DNA of 63,545 nt from Lachnospiraceae bacterium UBA7054 (lineage in GTDB: Bacteria; Bacillota; Clostridia; Lachnospirales; Lachnospiraceae), in contig DLAF01000003.1 in assembly GCA_002492725.1 (NCBI GenBank), positions 26,032-89,576 on the forward strand, given 5' to 3'. The notes below the pieces were generated by a model. That model worked only from the letters and a program-made list of their open reading frames with translations. It was not told the DNA's origin and searched no databases. The first letter of the stretch is position 1. Each line of letters starts with the position of its first letter. Shown here piece after piece: positions 26,769 to 35,028 of the stretch. The position numbers and the translations under genes were made by a program.

Positions 26769-27268
26769 ATGCCGTATTTTACGGAAGACTTAATAAGTCA
26801 ATGAATAAAGCGACGTGCGCGAAACCCAAATTTGCGGCGGTGAGATTGACCTTACGCGTCAAGGGACAAAATCCGATTGACTCCGAGAAAACAGGATACG
26901 ACATAGATGGTCAACCATTTCTGCAAAAAAAATATGTCTTCGACAAAAAGATGATAGGAAAAACCGAAAATGACAGACAAATCTCATTATAATTACACAA
27001 CATACGACAGGATGTGACGAGGTTGTCAATGTGGATAACTTTGTGGAAATTGGGGATTTCTCGACTCTTGAGAGGGTGTTTTTTAAAAAATAGACAACAA
27101 AATCTGTGGAAAAGTCGATGCACGGATTATAGTTTACAAAAAGCAAACCTGTCTGGTCAATTCTTGTCGGCGGGTGTCTGTGAGAAGATGTTTGACGCTG
27201 GATGGCAAATAGTGGTATACTGATCCTTGGCAAACTACAAGATATAGCTGTTTTAGGAGGAAATCACG
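26769..27268. other. 500-bp intergenic region with DnaA-box-like sites
   Basis: No ORF here has a ribosome site or recognisable content. The stretch is AT-rich. TGTGGATAA at 27030-27038 is the exact complement of the DnaA box TTATCCACA, with TGTGGAAAT (27042-27050) and TGTGGAAAA (27105-27113) as weaker relatives. The promoter of the downstream GH13 gene must lie at its right end. No dnaA, dnaN or rnpA-rpmH neighbours exist, so it is not the usual chromosomal origin. Confidence 0.4.
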
Positions 27269-28579
27269 ATGTGGGCTTTTGAGAGTGTATTTTATCAGAT
27301 CTATCCGCTGGGGTTTTGCGGGGCGCCTTTTGAAAATGACGGGAAACTGGAGCACAGGATTCTGAAGGTGAACGACTGGATTCCACATATGAAGAAACTG
27401 GGGATTGATGCCATCTATTTTTCCCCGGTCTTCGAGTCGGACACGCACGGTTATAATACGAGGGATTATCACACCATTGACTGCCGGCTGGGAACCAACG
27501 AGGATTTTAAGACAGTCTGCGGCAAACTGCACGAAAACGGCATCAGGGTGGTGCTGGATGGGGTGTTCAATCACGTGGGCAGGGGGTTCTGGGCTTTTCA
27601 GGATGTCCTGAAAAATCGGGAAAATTCTCCGTACCTTTCCTGGTTTCACATCAATCTGGGCGGTAACTCTAACTACAACGACGGCCTGTGGTACGAGGGC
27701 TGGGAAAGGAATTATGACCTCGTAAAGCTCAATCTGCGTCACGAGGATGTGATTAACCACATTTTGGACAGCGTGAAGGGCTGGGTGGAAGAATTTGACA
27801 TCGACGGTCTGCGCCTTGATGTTGCTTACTGTCTGGATCATGATTTTGTCAGGAGGCTTCGAAGCTTTACGGACAGCTTAAAGCCGGATTTTTACTTATT
27901 GGGCGAGATGCTGCACGGCGATTACAACCAGCTGGTCAACGACCAGATGCTGCACTCCGCTACGAATTACGAGTGTTACAAAGGGCTGTTCTCCAGCTTT
28001 AACAGCATGAACATGTTTGAGATTAACCATTCCCTCCTGCGGCAGTTTGGGCCGGAGAATTGGTGCCTCTACCGCGGCAAGCATCTGCTCTCCTTTGTGG
28101 ATAATCACGATGTAAGCCGCATCGCCAGCAACCTGACGAATGAAAAACATCTGCCGCTCATCTATGCGTTATGCTTCGGGATGCCGGGCATCCCCTGCGT
28201 GTACTACGGCAGCGAGTGGGGCGCGAAGGCCAATAAGAGCGAGGGAGATCCCGCACTGAGAGCCTGTTTCGAGGAGCCGGTATGGAATGAACTTGCGGAG
28301 TGGATCAGTAAGCTCGCCGAGGCGAAAAAGGGATCCAAGGCGCTTAATTACGGCGATTTCAGATCGGTAGTGCTGACCAACAAGCAGTGTATCTTTGAGA
28401 GAAAGTGCGATGAGGAGAGAGTGCTGGTAGCCATCAATGCGGACGGGGAGGATTACACCGCTCATTTCGATGCAGGCTGCGGCACGGCGGTCGATCTCAT
28501 TACAGGGGAGAGCCACGATTTTGGCGGCGGAAGCACCCTGCCCGCCTACAGCGCGTATTTTTGGAAGATGGAACGCTAA
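27269..28579 (+). CDS. GH13 alpha-amylase family enzyme (cytoplasmic)
   Basis: 436 residues, no signal peptide. The four GH13 regions are present: I VVLDGVFNHVG, II IDGLRLDVAYC (catalytic Asp in RLD), III LLGEMLHGDY (acid/base Glu) and IV FVDNHDVSRI. N-terminal ESVFYQIYPLGFCGAPFEND resembles neopullulanase/cyclomaltodextrinase-like intracellular enzymes, but the N-terminal starch-binding domain of those is missing and the protein is short. It would cleave alpha-1,4 (possibly alpha-1,6) glucans or maltooligosaccharides inside the cell. An AGGAGG site lies 8 bases before the ATG. It is a single-gene unit. Confidence 0.88.
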   Translation: MWAFESVFYQIYPLGFCGAPFENDGKLEHRILKVNDWIPHMKKLGIDAIYFSPVFESDTHGYNTRDYHTIDCRLGTNEDFKTVCGKLHENGIRVVLDGVFNHVGRGFWAFQDVLKNRENSPYLSWFHINLGGNSNYNDGLWYEGWERNYDLVKLNLRHEDVINHILDSVKGWVEEFDIDGLRLDVAYCLDHDFVRRLRSFTDSLKPDFYLLGEMLHGDYNQLVNDQMLHSATNYECYKGLFSSFNSMNMFEINHSLLRQFGPENWCLYRGKHLLSFVDNHDVSRIASNLTNEKHLPLIYALCFGMPGIPCVYYGSEWGAKANKSEGDPALRACFEEPVWNELAEWISKLAEAKKGSKALNYGDFRSVVLTNKQCIFERKCDEERVLVAINADGEDYTAHFDAGCGTAVDLITGESHDFGGGSTLPAYSAYFWKMER

Positions 28580-28849
28580 TAGTTCAGCCAGAGCATCGTC
28601 TGCCTGGCAAATCATGCTTGCATGAATTTGACAGACGGATGATGTTCTGAGGGAGCGCCCGCTCATAAGCAAAAGAAGCTGCGAAGCAGCGGAGAGCGAC
28701 GAAGGCGCGTTTTTGCGCATGGGCGCGTGCTGAACGTTAACGGCTGTACATTACAGAAAAAATATCTTGACAAAAGATTGCGTATGGATTAAGATAGCAA
28801 AAACATCATTACAGGACTGAAACAAAAATCAGGGAAAGGAGGTAATCTT
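28580..28849. repeat. Inverted-repeat-rich intergenic stretch
   Basis: An imperfect long hairpin occupies about 28583-28651: CAGAGCATCGTCTG faces CAGACGGATGATGTTCTG around CATGCTTGCATG. Further short hairpins follow (GCTGCGAAGCAGC, GCGCGTTTTTGCGC). None has a U tract. A TTGACA at 28768 followed by TTAAGATAG may be the promoter of the small ORF at 28850. Confidence 0.4.
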
Positions 28850-28963
28850 ATGTTTACGAAACGGAATCATGATTTGGCGAAAGACAGAAGGCAGACAAAC
28901 AGAAAGATATTACATGAAATTACCTCCGCATATATGGGAATCGGCTGGGAAAGGGAATATTGA
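28850..28963 (+). CDS. Possible 37-residue small protein
   Basis: ATG at 28850 with a near-perfect AAAGGAGG 8 bases upstream, encoding a basic peptide MFTKRNHDLAKDRRQTNRKI followed by LHEITSAYMGIGWEREY and a TGA. No membrane segment or signal peptide. It is followed by a strong terminator, so it forms a minimal transcription unit. I do not recognise it; the ribosome site and terminator are the support. Confidence 0.5.
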   Translation: MFTKRNHDLAKDRRQTNRKILHEITSAYMGIGWEREY

Positions 28964-29006
28964 CCTGAATAGTCGATAAATAGATATGCTGGCTTTTGGA
29001 GTATTT

Positions 29007-29040
29007 GATGGGCCGTGGTAATTTTACCACGGCCCATTTT
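29007..29040 (+). terminator. Strong intrinsic terminator after the small ORF
   Basis: ATGGGCCGTGGTAA pairs with TTACCACGGCCCAT, followed by TTT. It separates the small ORF from the exporter operon that starts about 40 bp later. Confidence 0.85.
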
Positions 29041-29081
29041 CCGCGTATAAGCAGAGTCAGAAGATAATGGGGGAAACTATT

Positions 29082-30926
29082 ATGAAAAAGATATCAAGTT
29101 ATTTATGGGAATACCGGCTATCCTATCTGGGAGCCGTGCTGTCCCTTTTGATCGCGGTTACGCTCGACATGCTCTCGCCCAGGTTGATGGCGCGGGTGGT
29201 GGATGAAGTCATTGTGGGCGGCGATACGGAAAAACTGCCTGCGCTGCTTATGGGATTTTTGGGCATCGGTTTGGGAAGATGTGTCTTTCAGTACCTAAAG
29301 GAATACACCTTCGATAAAAACGGCGCCAGGATTTCGGGAGATATGCGGCGTGATCTGTTCCGCCATGTGCAGGGGCTGTCTGCGGATTTCTTTGACAGGA
29401 CCAACACAGGTGAATTGATGGCGCGGGTCAAGGAAGATGTTGACCGCATCTGGGATGCGCTTGGTTATGTCGGGATGTTACTGATCGAGGTGGCTTATCA
29501 CACGGCCATCACGCTGACCAGCATGTATCTGCTCAACTGGCGCATGGCCATTATTCCCACGGCAGCCATGATCCTGTGCGGCTCCTTTGCGGTTATCATG
29601 GAACGGAAGCTGGGGCGGGTCTACGAGGAGATCAGCGAGGAGAACGCGGCCTTAAATACCGTGGCGGAGGAGAATCTGGCGGGTGTGCGCACGGTCAAGG
29701 CATTTGCCAGGGAAAAATTCGAGATCGGCAAATTCCTTTCCCACAACAAGCGGTATTATGAATTGAATATGGAGCAGTCCAAAGTTTTCGTGCGTTATTA
29801 TCCCTGTTTTACCGTGGTGACCAGAGTACTTCCTTTATTGACTATATTGGTCGGCGGAAAGCTTGTGATCGAGGGTGGGATGACACTTGGGCAGTTGACG
29901 GCTTTTGTGGAGTATTCCGGCAGCATTGTGTGGCCTATGGAGATGTTGGGGTGGCTGACGAACAGTTTTTCCGCGGCAGTGGCATCCAACAAGAAAATTA
30001 AAAAACTCTATGAGGAAAAGCCTACCGTTACTGAGGTGACTGATCCGGTCAAACTGGAGAAAGTGCACGGGAAAGTGTGCTTCGACCATGTTTCTTTCCA
30101 CAAGGCGGATCAGCATGAAATCCTCCATGATATTTCCTTCACGGTGGAGGCAGGGAAGACGCTGGGTATCATGGGGGCGACCGGAGCCGGAAAGACTTCC
30201 ATCGTGCAGCTTTTGCAGCGGATGTATGATGCCACAGACGGCGCGATTTATCTGGATGACGTGGATATCAGGAAACTGTCGTTAGAGCAGTTGCGCACAA
30301 GCGTAAGCTATGTCATGCAGGATGTCTTCCTCTTCTCAGACACTATTCAGGATAATATCAAGCTGGGAAAGAAGGCGTACATAGATTTGAAGACGGTCAG
30401 GCATGCATCCACACAGGCGCAGGCGAGTGAGTTTATCGAACGCATGGAGGATCGCTATGACACGGTCATCGGCGAGCGGGGCGTGGGACTTTCCGGCGGA
30501 CAGAAGCAGCGAATCAGCATTGCCAGAGCGCTTGCCAAAAAGGATCCGATCCTGGTGATGGACGATTCTACTTCGGCGCTCGATATGGAGACGGAACATC
30601 TGATCCAGCAGACCCTCAACATGTTGGAAAATACTACAAAGATTATTATTGCGCACCGAATCAGCGCGGTGCGGAATGCGGACGAGATTATAGTGCTTGC
30701 GGACGGCGCCATCGCGGAGCGGGGCACGCACGAGACGCTGCTTGCAAAGCGCGGCCTTTACTACGAGACTTATCTGTCCCAGTACGGTGCGTGTTCGGCG
30801 GCGGAAGCGAAGGCAGACGACGGAGCGGATACGGCAAAAACAGATGGGGACGGTGCGGCAGCAGTGAAACGGCGGCAGCAGGAAAACCAGGCAGGAGGTG
30901 AAAACCATGTCCTTCAATTCATATAA
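29082..30926 (+). CDS. Second ABC exporter, subunit with degenerate ATP site
   Basis: 614 residues from the ATG at 29082, with GGGGGAAA upstream; an ATG at 29067 is also in frame. Exporter membrane domain (about 1-310) with SFAVIMERKLGRVYEE and EENLAGVRTVKAFAREK coupling segments, then the ATPase: Walker A GATGAGKTSIVQLLQ, signature LSGGQKQRISIARAL, Walker B ILVMDDSTSALD with Asp in place of the catalytic Glu. The last 35 residues are an Ala/Asp-rich then basic tail not usual for the family. The next gene overlaps by 20 bp and supplies the catalytic site. The organisation copies that of the pair at 7.7-11.3 kb. Confidence 0.88.
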   Translation: MKKISSYLWEYRLSYLGAVLSLLIAVTLDMLSPRLMARVVDEVIVGGDTEKLPALLMGFLGIGLGRCVFQYLKEYTFDKNGARISGDMRRDLFRHVQGLSADFFDRTNTGELMARVKEDVDRIWDALGYVGMLLIEVAYHTAITLTSMYLLNWRMAIIPTAAMILCGSFAVIMERKLGRVYEEISEENAALNTVAEENLAGVRTVKAFAREKFEIGKFLSHNKRYYELNMEQSKVFVRYYPCFTVVTRVLPLLTILVGGKLVIEGGMTLGQLTAFVEYSGSIVWPMEMLGWLTNSFSAAVASNKKIKKLYEEKPTVTEVTDPVKLEKVHGKVCFDHVSFHKADQHEILHDISFTVEAGKTLGIMGATGAGKTSIVQLLQRMYDATDGAIYLDDVDIRKLSLEQLRTSVSYVMQDVFLFSDTIQDNIKLGKKAYIDLKTVRHASTQAQASEFIERMEDRYDTVIGERGVGLSGGQKQRISIARALAKKDPILVMDDSTSALDMETEHLIQQTLNMLENTTKIIIAHRISAVRNADEIIVLADGAIAERGTHETLLAKRGLYYETYLSQYGACSAAEAKADDGADTAKTDGDGAAAVKRRQQENQAGGENHVLQFI

Positions 30927-32682
30927 AGACGATGAAGCCAGTACACAGCGGAGCAAGGCGCAGACCTTAAAACGCCTCTTTTCCTATCTGCTTGCCTATC
31001 GGTGGCAGATTATTCTGGTGCTCCTTATTATGGGCTACGGCGTAGCGGTGAGTCTGGTGAATCCGCTGATCATGGAGTCGGCAACGGATGACTATATCAG
31101 TCAAGGCGATTGGCAGGGACTTCTTCGTCTGCTTCTTTTTGCGCTGGCCATCAATCTGTTTCTGGTGGTCACGGTGAAACTGCGGATGTACATCATGGCG
31201 AAGGTCTGCAACAATATCCTGCTTACGATCAGGCAGGAGCTTTATACGCATATCCAGAAGCTGGATTTTGCCTTTTTTGACAGCAGGCCTACGGGAAAGA
31301 TCCTCTCCCGCATCATCGGGGATATCAATTCTCTAAAGGACGTGCTTTCGAACTTTGTGACCACGCTGATCCCGGATATGCTGACGGTTTTTGCGGTGGT
31401 GGCCATCATGGTCGGGAAGAATCCGAAGCTGGCGCTTGCATCCCTTTTGACGATCCCCTTTATGACGGCGGGTATCCTTTTTATTCAAATCAAGGCGCAT
31501 CCGCGCTGGCAGCTCTTCCGCAAGAAGTCGGCGAATCTCAATGCCTTTATTCACGAGGATATGGCGGGGATGCGCATCATCCAGAGCTTCCATGCGCAGG
31601 GGGAGACGGAGGAAACATTTGACGAGCTTTTATTGGAGCACCGTGAGAGTTTCAAACAGGCGGTGCGCATGAGCGACGCCTTCGGGTCGGTGATTGATCT
31701 TTCCTGGGGCATCGGCTGCATTCTCCTGTACTTTACAGGGATCGTGGTGCTGGGAGTGGAGGATGTGAGTCTGGGCACTTTTATCGCCTTTGGCACCTAC
31801 CTTAATATGTTCTGGCAGCCCATTCATAATCTGAGCAATTTCTATAACCAGCTTGTGACAAATATTGCGGGCGCAGAGCGCATCTTTGAGATCCTGGATA
31901 CGCCGCCGGCGATTGCGGATGCCGAAGGTGTGACCGGGATGCCGCCGATTCGGGGTGAGGTGACTTTTGAGAACGTGAGTTTTTCCTATGACGATAAGGT
32001 CAAAGTGCTGGACGATGTGAGTTTTCGCATCAGGGAAGGGGAGACCATCGCGCTGGTCGGCCCGACCGGAGCAGGCAAGTCTACCATCGTCAACCTGATC
32101 AGCCGTTTCTATGACGTGCAGGAGGGAATCGTGGCGGTGGACGGTCATGACGTCAAGAAGGTTTCCATCGAGAGCCTGCGCAGTCAGATGGGGATTATGA
32201 CACAGGATAACTTTCTGTTTTCGGGCACCATCCGTGAAAATATCCGTTACGGAAAGCTGGATGCGACGCAGGAGGAGATCGAGGCAGCGGCTAAGGCGGT
32301 CAATGCCCACGACTTTATTATGAAACTGGAAAAGGGGTATGATACGGAACTGACAGAGCGCGGCGGCGGCCTCTCCATCGGACAGAGACAGCTTCTGGCT
32401 TTTGCCAGAACCATGGTTTCCGATCCGAAAATCCTGATTTTGGACGAGGCGACCTCCAGCATCGACACGAAGACGGAGCTTTTGGTGCAGGAAGGAATCG
32501 AACATTTGCTTGCGGGCAGGACGTCCTTTGTGATCGCACACAGACTCTCCACCATTCAGAAAGCAGACCGTATTTTTGTGGTGGATGACGGCAGGATCAT
32601 CGAGGAGGGAAATGCCGAGGAGCTGATGGCAAAGAAGGGAGTCTATTACCGCCTTTACATGGCACAATTTCGTGCTTCTTAG
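30907..32682 (+). CDS. Second ABC exporter, subunit with catalytic ATP site
   Basis: 591 residues. The ATG at 30907 lies 8 bases after GCAGGAGG, inside the end of the previous gene. Membrane domain with LDFAFFDSRPTGKILSRIIGD, then Walker A GPTGAGKSTIVNLISRF, an altered signature GLSIGQRQLLAFARTM and Walker B ILILDEATSSID with the catalytic Glu. Together with its partner this gives one consensus and one degenerate ATP site, as in heterodimeric multidrug-type exporters. The substrate is unknown. A promoter for the downstream LacI gene starts 10 bp after the stop. Confidence 0.9.
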   Translation: MSFNSYKDDEASTQRSKAQTLKRLFSYLLAYRWQIILVLLIMGYGVAVSLVNPLIMESATDDYISQGDWQGLLRLLLFALAINLFLVVTVKLRMYIMAKVCNNILLTIRQELYTHIQKLDFAFFDSRPTGKILSRIIGDINSLKDVLSNFVTTLIPDMLTVFAVVAIMVGKNPKLALASLLTIPFMTAGILFIQIKAHPRWQLFRKKSANLNAFIHEDMAGMRIIQSFHAQGETEETFDELLLEHRESFKQAVRMSDAFGSVIDLSWGIGCILLYFTGIVVLGVEDVSLGTFIAFGTYLNMFWQPIHNLSNFYNQLVTNIAGAERIFEILDTPPAIADAEGVTGMPPIRGEVTFENVSFSYDDKVKVLDDVSFRIREGETIALVGPTGAGKSTIVNLISRFYDVQEGIVAVDGHDVKKVSIESLRSQMGIMTQDNFLFSGTIRENIRYGKLDATQEEIEAAAKAVNAHDFIMKLEKGYDTELTERGGGLSIGQRQLLAFARTMVSDPKILILDEATSSIDTKTELLVQEGIEHLLAGRTSFVIAHRLSTIQKADRIFVVDDGRIIEEGNAEELMAKKGVYYRLYMAQFRAS

Positions 32683-32691
32683 AAAATTTGG

Positions 32692-32719
32692 TTGACATTA
32701 CTGAAAATTGCCTTATAAT
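32692..32719 (+). promoter_or_regulatory. Promoter of the LacI-type regulator gene
   Basis: TTGACA (32692-32697), 16-nt spacer, TATAAT (32714-32719). The sequence is nearly repeated at 38645-38672 before the cellobiose 2-epimerase gene, spacer included. Confidence 0.8.
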
Positions 32720-32737
32720 TTAAGTAAATTACTTAAA
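32719..32737 (+). promoter_or_regulatory. Palindromic operator candidate
   Basis: A 19-bp palindrome TTTAAGTAAATTACTTAAA begins at the last base of the -10 box, the typical place for an autoregulatory LacI-family site. A degenerate relative (TTTAATTAACAGTTAAG) follows the matching promoter at 38667. Which of the two local regulators binds is not known. Confidence 0.5.
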
Positions 32738-32795
32738 ATTAAACTTCCCGAATAGAGGCAGCTGGAACGGCGGGAATGCAGGAAGAGAGAATGGT

Positions 32796-33824
32796 ATGGC
32801 AAAAGCGGTTAGAATGGCGGATATCGCAAAGGTCATGGGCGTCAGTACGGTGACAGTGTCAAAGGCGCTCTCGGATCAGAAAGGCGTCAGCGAAGAGCTG
32901 CGCGTGAAGATCAAACAAAAAGCCGAGGAGCTGGGTTATCAGTCTGTGTCCCTGCGCTACAGGGAGCGGGCACAGAACGCAAGCTATACCTTCGGTGTGA
33001 TCGTGTCGGATCGGTTTCTTGCCAAGTATGAATCCTTCTACTGGAATCTCTATCAGGAGGTGGCGACCGCAGCCGTGCAAAAAGGGTGCTTTACCATGCT
33101 GGAAGTGCTGCAGGCGGAGGATGAGGAACGGCTTGTGATGCCAAAACTTCTCGGGGAGAAAAAGGCGGAAGGCCTCATTATCATCGGCAGATTACTGCGT
33201 CCTTACCTGGATCAGCTCATCGAGCAGCTTGATATTCCTTTTATCCTGCTTGATTTTGCGGACCAGAACAGGGACTATGACGCCGTCATTTCCAACAGCT
33301 ATTTCGGAATGTATCGGATGACCAACTATCTGTTTGAGATGGGGCACACAAAGATAGCCTTTGTCGGAAATATCTACTACACGGACTCTATTACGGATCG
33401 GTATTTCGGTTTTGTGAAGTCTTTAAGTGAACATGGGGTGGAAGTGCGCAGAGACTGGGTGCTGTATGACAGGAATCCAAAGACCGGAAGGTCAGATAAA
33501 AATTTTGAGATTGAACTGCCAAAGGAGATGCCTACGGCTTTTGTCTGCAACAATGACGTGGCTGCGGCCATGCTCGTAAATAAGCTGGAGCAGGAAGGCT
33601 ATCGGGTGCCGCAGGATATTTCCGTGGTGGGGTACGATAATTATCAGCCGCCGGGACTTTGCGACGTGCGGATCACCACTTACGAGGTGGATATGCCGGA
33701 GATGGCGAAGCAGGCGGTGAAGACCCTGATCCGCAAGGCAGCGGGGGAGCATTACAAGCAGGGTGTTACCATTGTGGATGGCAGGATCGTTTATAAAGAT
33801 AGTGTGGAGGCGCATCAATTTTGA
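32796..33824 (+). CDS. LacI-family transcriptional regulator
   Basis: 342 residues. N-terminal LacI headpiece VRMADIAKVMGVSTVTVSKALSDQKGVSEELRVKIKQ with hinge AEELGYQ, then a periplasmic-binding-protein-like sensor domain containing FVCNNDVAAAMLVNKLEQEGYRVP and ISVVGYDNY. Family members usually respond to a sugar or sugar phosphate. Its place upstream of a beta-mannoside operon, and the shared promoter/operator pattern at 38645, suggest that it controls that operon. Its last codons overlap the convergent AraC gene within a palindrome. Confidence 0.92.
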   Translation: MAKAVRMADIAKVMGVSTVTVSKALSDQKGVSEELRVKIKQKAEELGYQSVSLRYRERAQNASYTFGVIVSDRFLAKYESFYWNLYQEVATAAVQKGCFTMLEVLQAEDEERLVMPKLLGEKKAEGLIIIGRLLRPYLDQLIEQLDIPFILLDFADQNRDYDAVISNSYFGMYRMTNYLFEMGHTKIAFVGNIYYTDSITDRYFGFVKSLSEHGVEVRRDWVLYDRNPKTGRSDKNFEIELPKEMPTAFVCNNDVAAAMLVNKLEQEGYRVPQDISVVGYDNYQPPGLCDVRITTYEVDMPEMAKQAVKTLIRKAAGEHYKQGVTIVDGRIVYKDSVEAHQF

Positions 33825-33832
33825 TGCGCCTC
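33807..33832. repeat. Perfect 12-bp inverted repeat spanning two convergent stop codons
   Basis: GAGGCGCATCAA and TTGATGCGCCTC flank a TT centre. It covers the last codons of the LacI gene on the plus strand and of the AraC gene on the minus strand, so both proteins end in EAHQ plus one residue. It can form a hairpin in either transcript, but neither side has a good U tract. Confidence 0.85.
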
Positions 33833-34720
33833 TCTGTATGCCTGGGGTGTTGTGCCGTATTCTTTTTTAAAGAGATTGATGAAATGATTGGTGTTCTCAT
33901 AGCCGACGGCCAGCGCAATCTCATGGATTTTATTGTCGGTGGTAAAAAGGAGGTTTGCCGCGGCCTCCAGCCTTTTTTGATTCAGGTATTTTATCGGTGG
34001 GACGCCGAAAGCGGCGGAAAAACTGCGGCAGATATAATATTTGCTCATATGATACCGCGTTTCCAAATCATCAAGCCGCAGCGGTTCTATGTAAAAGTGA
34101 TCCAGATAGTGCTTAAGTTCCAACAGATAGGGCGCGTGGCCCTCTTTTTCTTCTCTCGCGGGAAGTACGTCTGAAAACAGTTCCGTCATAATGGCGGTGA
34201 TCAGGCCCGCATCTAACAGTTTATTTCTCAGATCCCCATCCGTGTTCCCGGTCAAAAGCTGCTGTACGTTCCTGAGCATGGAGGTGTGCGGTTTAGGCTG
34301 CGCCAACAGAAAGGTATCAAAGGGAACCAGAGATTCATAAATGGGGAAGAGATCTCCCTGTAATGAAAAAACAAGATAGCGCCAGGGCAAAAGCTCCGCA
34401 CGCAGGAAAAAAGGCGCTTTACTGCAATCCAGATAGAGCAGGCTCCCTGCCTGCAATCTATGATCACCTGTCTGCACATGAAGCGTACCGCCGCCATCCC
34501 TGGTATAAAGAAGCATGCGACAGTCCAGAGGCTGATAAGAAAGGGTCAGTTCTGTGGAAATTTCTATATTACCGCCGCTCAATACGGCTGGCAGCTGTCC
34601 CGCAGCCAAATCACAGGGCTCGTAAAAGACACCGGCAAAATAGGTGTTTTCGGGAAGAAAATCCGAAAGAGCAGTTGACTTTAGCGTCAGGGCTTTTTGA
34701 TAGGAGAGGAGGAAGGACAT
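33815..34720 (-). CDS. AraC-family transcriptional regulator
   Basis: 301 residues from the ATG at 34720, which is 7 bases after AAAGGA; an ATG nine codons upstream has no site. An N-terminal cupin-like ligand domain (residues about 40-150, GGTLHVQTGDHRLQAGSLLYLD) precedes two AraC helix-turn-helix motifs: LDDLETRYHMSKYYICRSFS and IHEIALAVGYENTNHFINLFKKEYGTTPQAYRE. Such regulators often activate a divergent sugar-uptake operon, and here the solute-binding protein gene is divergent across 308 bp. It probably responds to a mannooligosaccharide; that is inference. Confidence 0.9.
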   Translation of the reverse strand: MSFLLSYQKALTLKSTALSDFLPENTYFAGVFYEPCDLAAGQLPAVLSGGNIEISTELTLSYQPLDCRMLLYTRDGGGTLHVQTGDHRLQAGSLLYLDCSKAPFFLRAELLPWRYLVFSLQGDLFPIYESLVPFDTFLLAQPKPHTSMLRNVQQLLTGNTDGDLRNKLLDAGLITAIMTELFSDVLPAREEKEGHAPYLLELKHYLDHFYIEPLRLDDLETRYHMSKYYICRSFSAAFGVPPIKYLNQKRLEAAANLLFTTDNKIHEIALAVGYENTNHFINLFKKEYGTTPQAYREAHQN

Positions 34721-35028
34721 AGGATGATCCTTTCTAAAATAAAGCAAAATAAATAAAACTGATTAATTGTTAGCTAAATAGAAAACTGTGTTATTAGTTT
34801 AATACGAAAAAAATAAATTATTCTATTGTCATAAACCACAAAAATGAAGGGGAAAAATTGTGAAAATTATGGAAAAACGTAAATATAGCAACAATGTTAT
34901 ATAAAACGCAAGAATGAATGATGATTAAAAATTTAAGTTGTTTATACTTAGAGTAAACCTAATAAATTAATTTGCTATTTAATTTAATTCATTAGTAAAA
35001 CAGAAATCATTAAAGGAGGATACGTATT
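34721..35028. promoter_or_regulatory. Divergent AT-rich promoter region between araC-type regulator and binding-protein gene
   Basis: 308 bp, very AT-rich. Downstream elements such as TTGTTT (34939) with TAATAA 16 bp later may form the binding-protein promoter. Runs like ATTTAATTTAATTCATTAG resemble the AT-rich half sites seen at 32719 and 38667. AAAGGAGG lies just before the ATG at 35029. No gene is present. Confidence 0.5.

Noticed and set aside
26750..26992. 80-residue ORF overlapping the helicase end
   Set aside because: No ribosome site, starts inside the helicase gene in another frame, no recognisable content.
27030..27113. Chromosomal replication origin
   Set aside because: Only one exact DnaA box, and none of dnaA, dnaN, rpmH or gidA is near.
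27014..27223. 69-residue ORF before the GH13 gene
   Set aside because: No ribosome site; covers the AT-rich promoter region and has no recognisable motif.
28583..28740. Terminator after the GH13 gene
   Set aside because: Strong hairpins but no U tract on either strand; kept as an inverted-repeat stretch.
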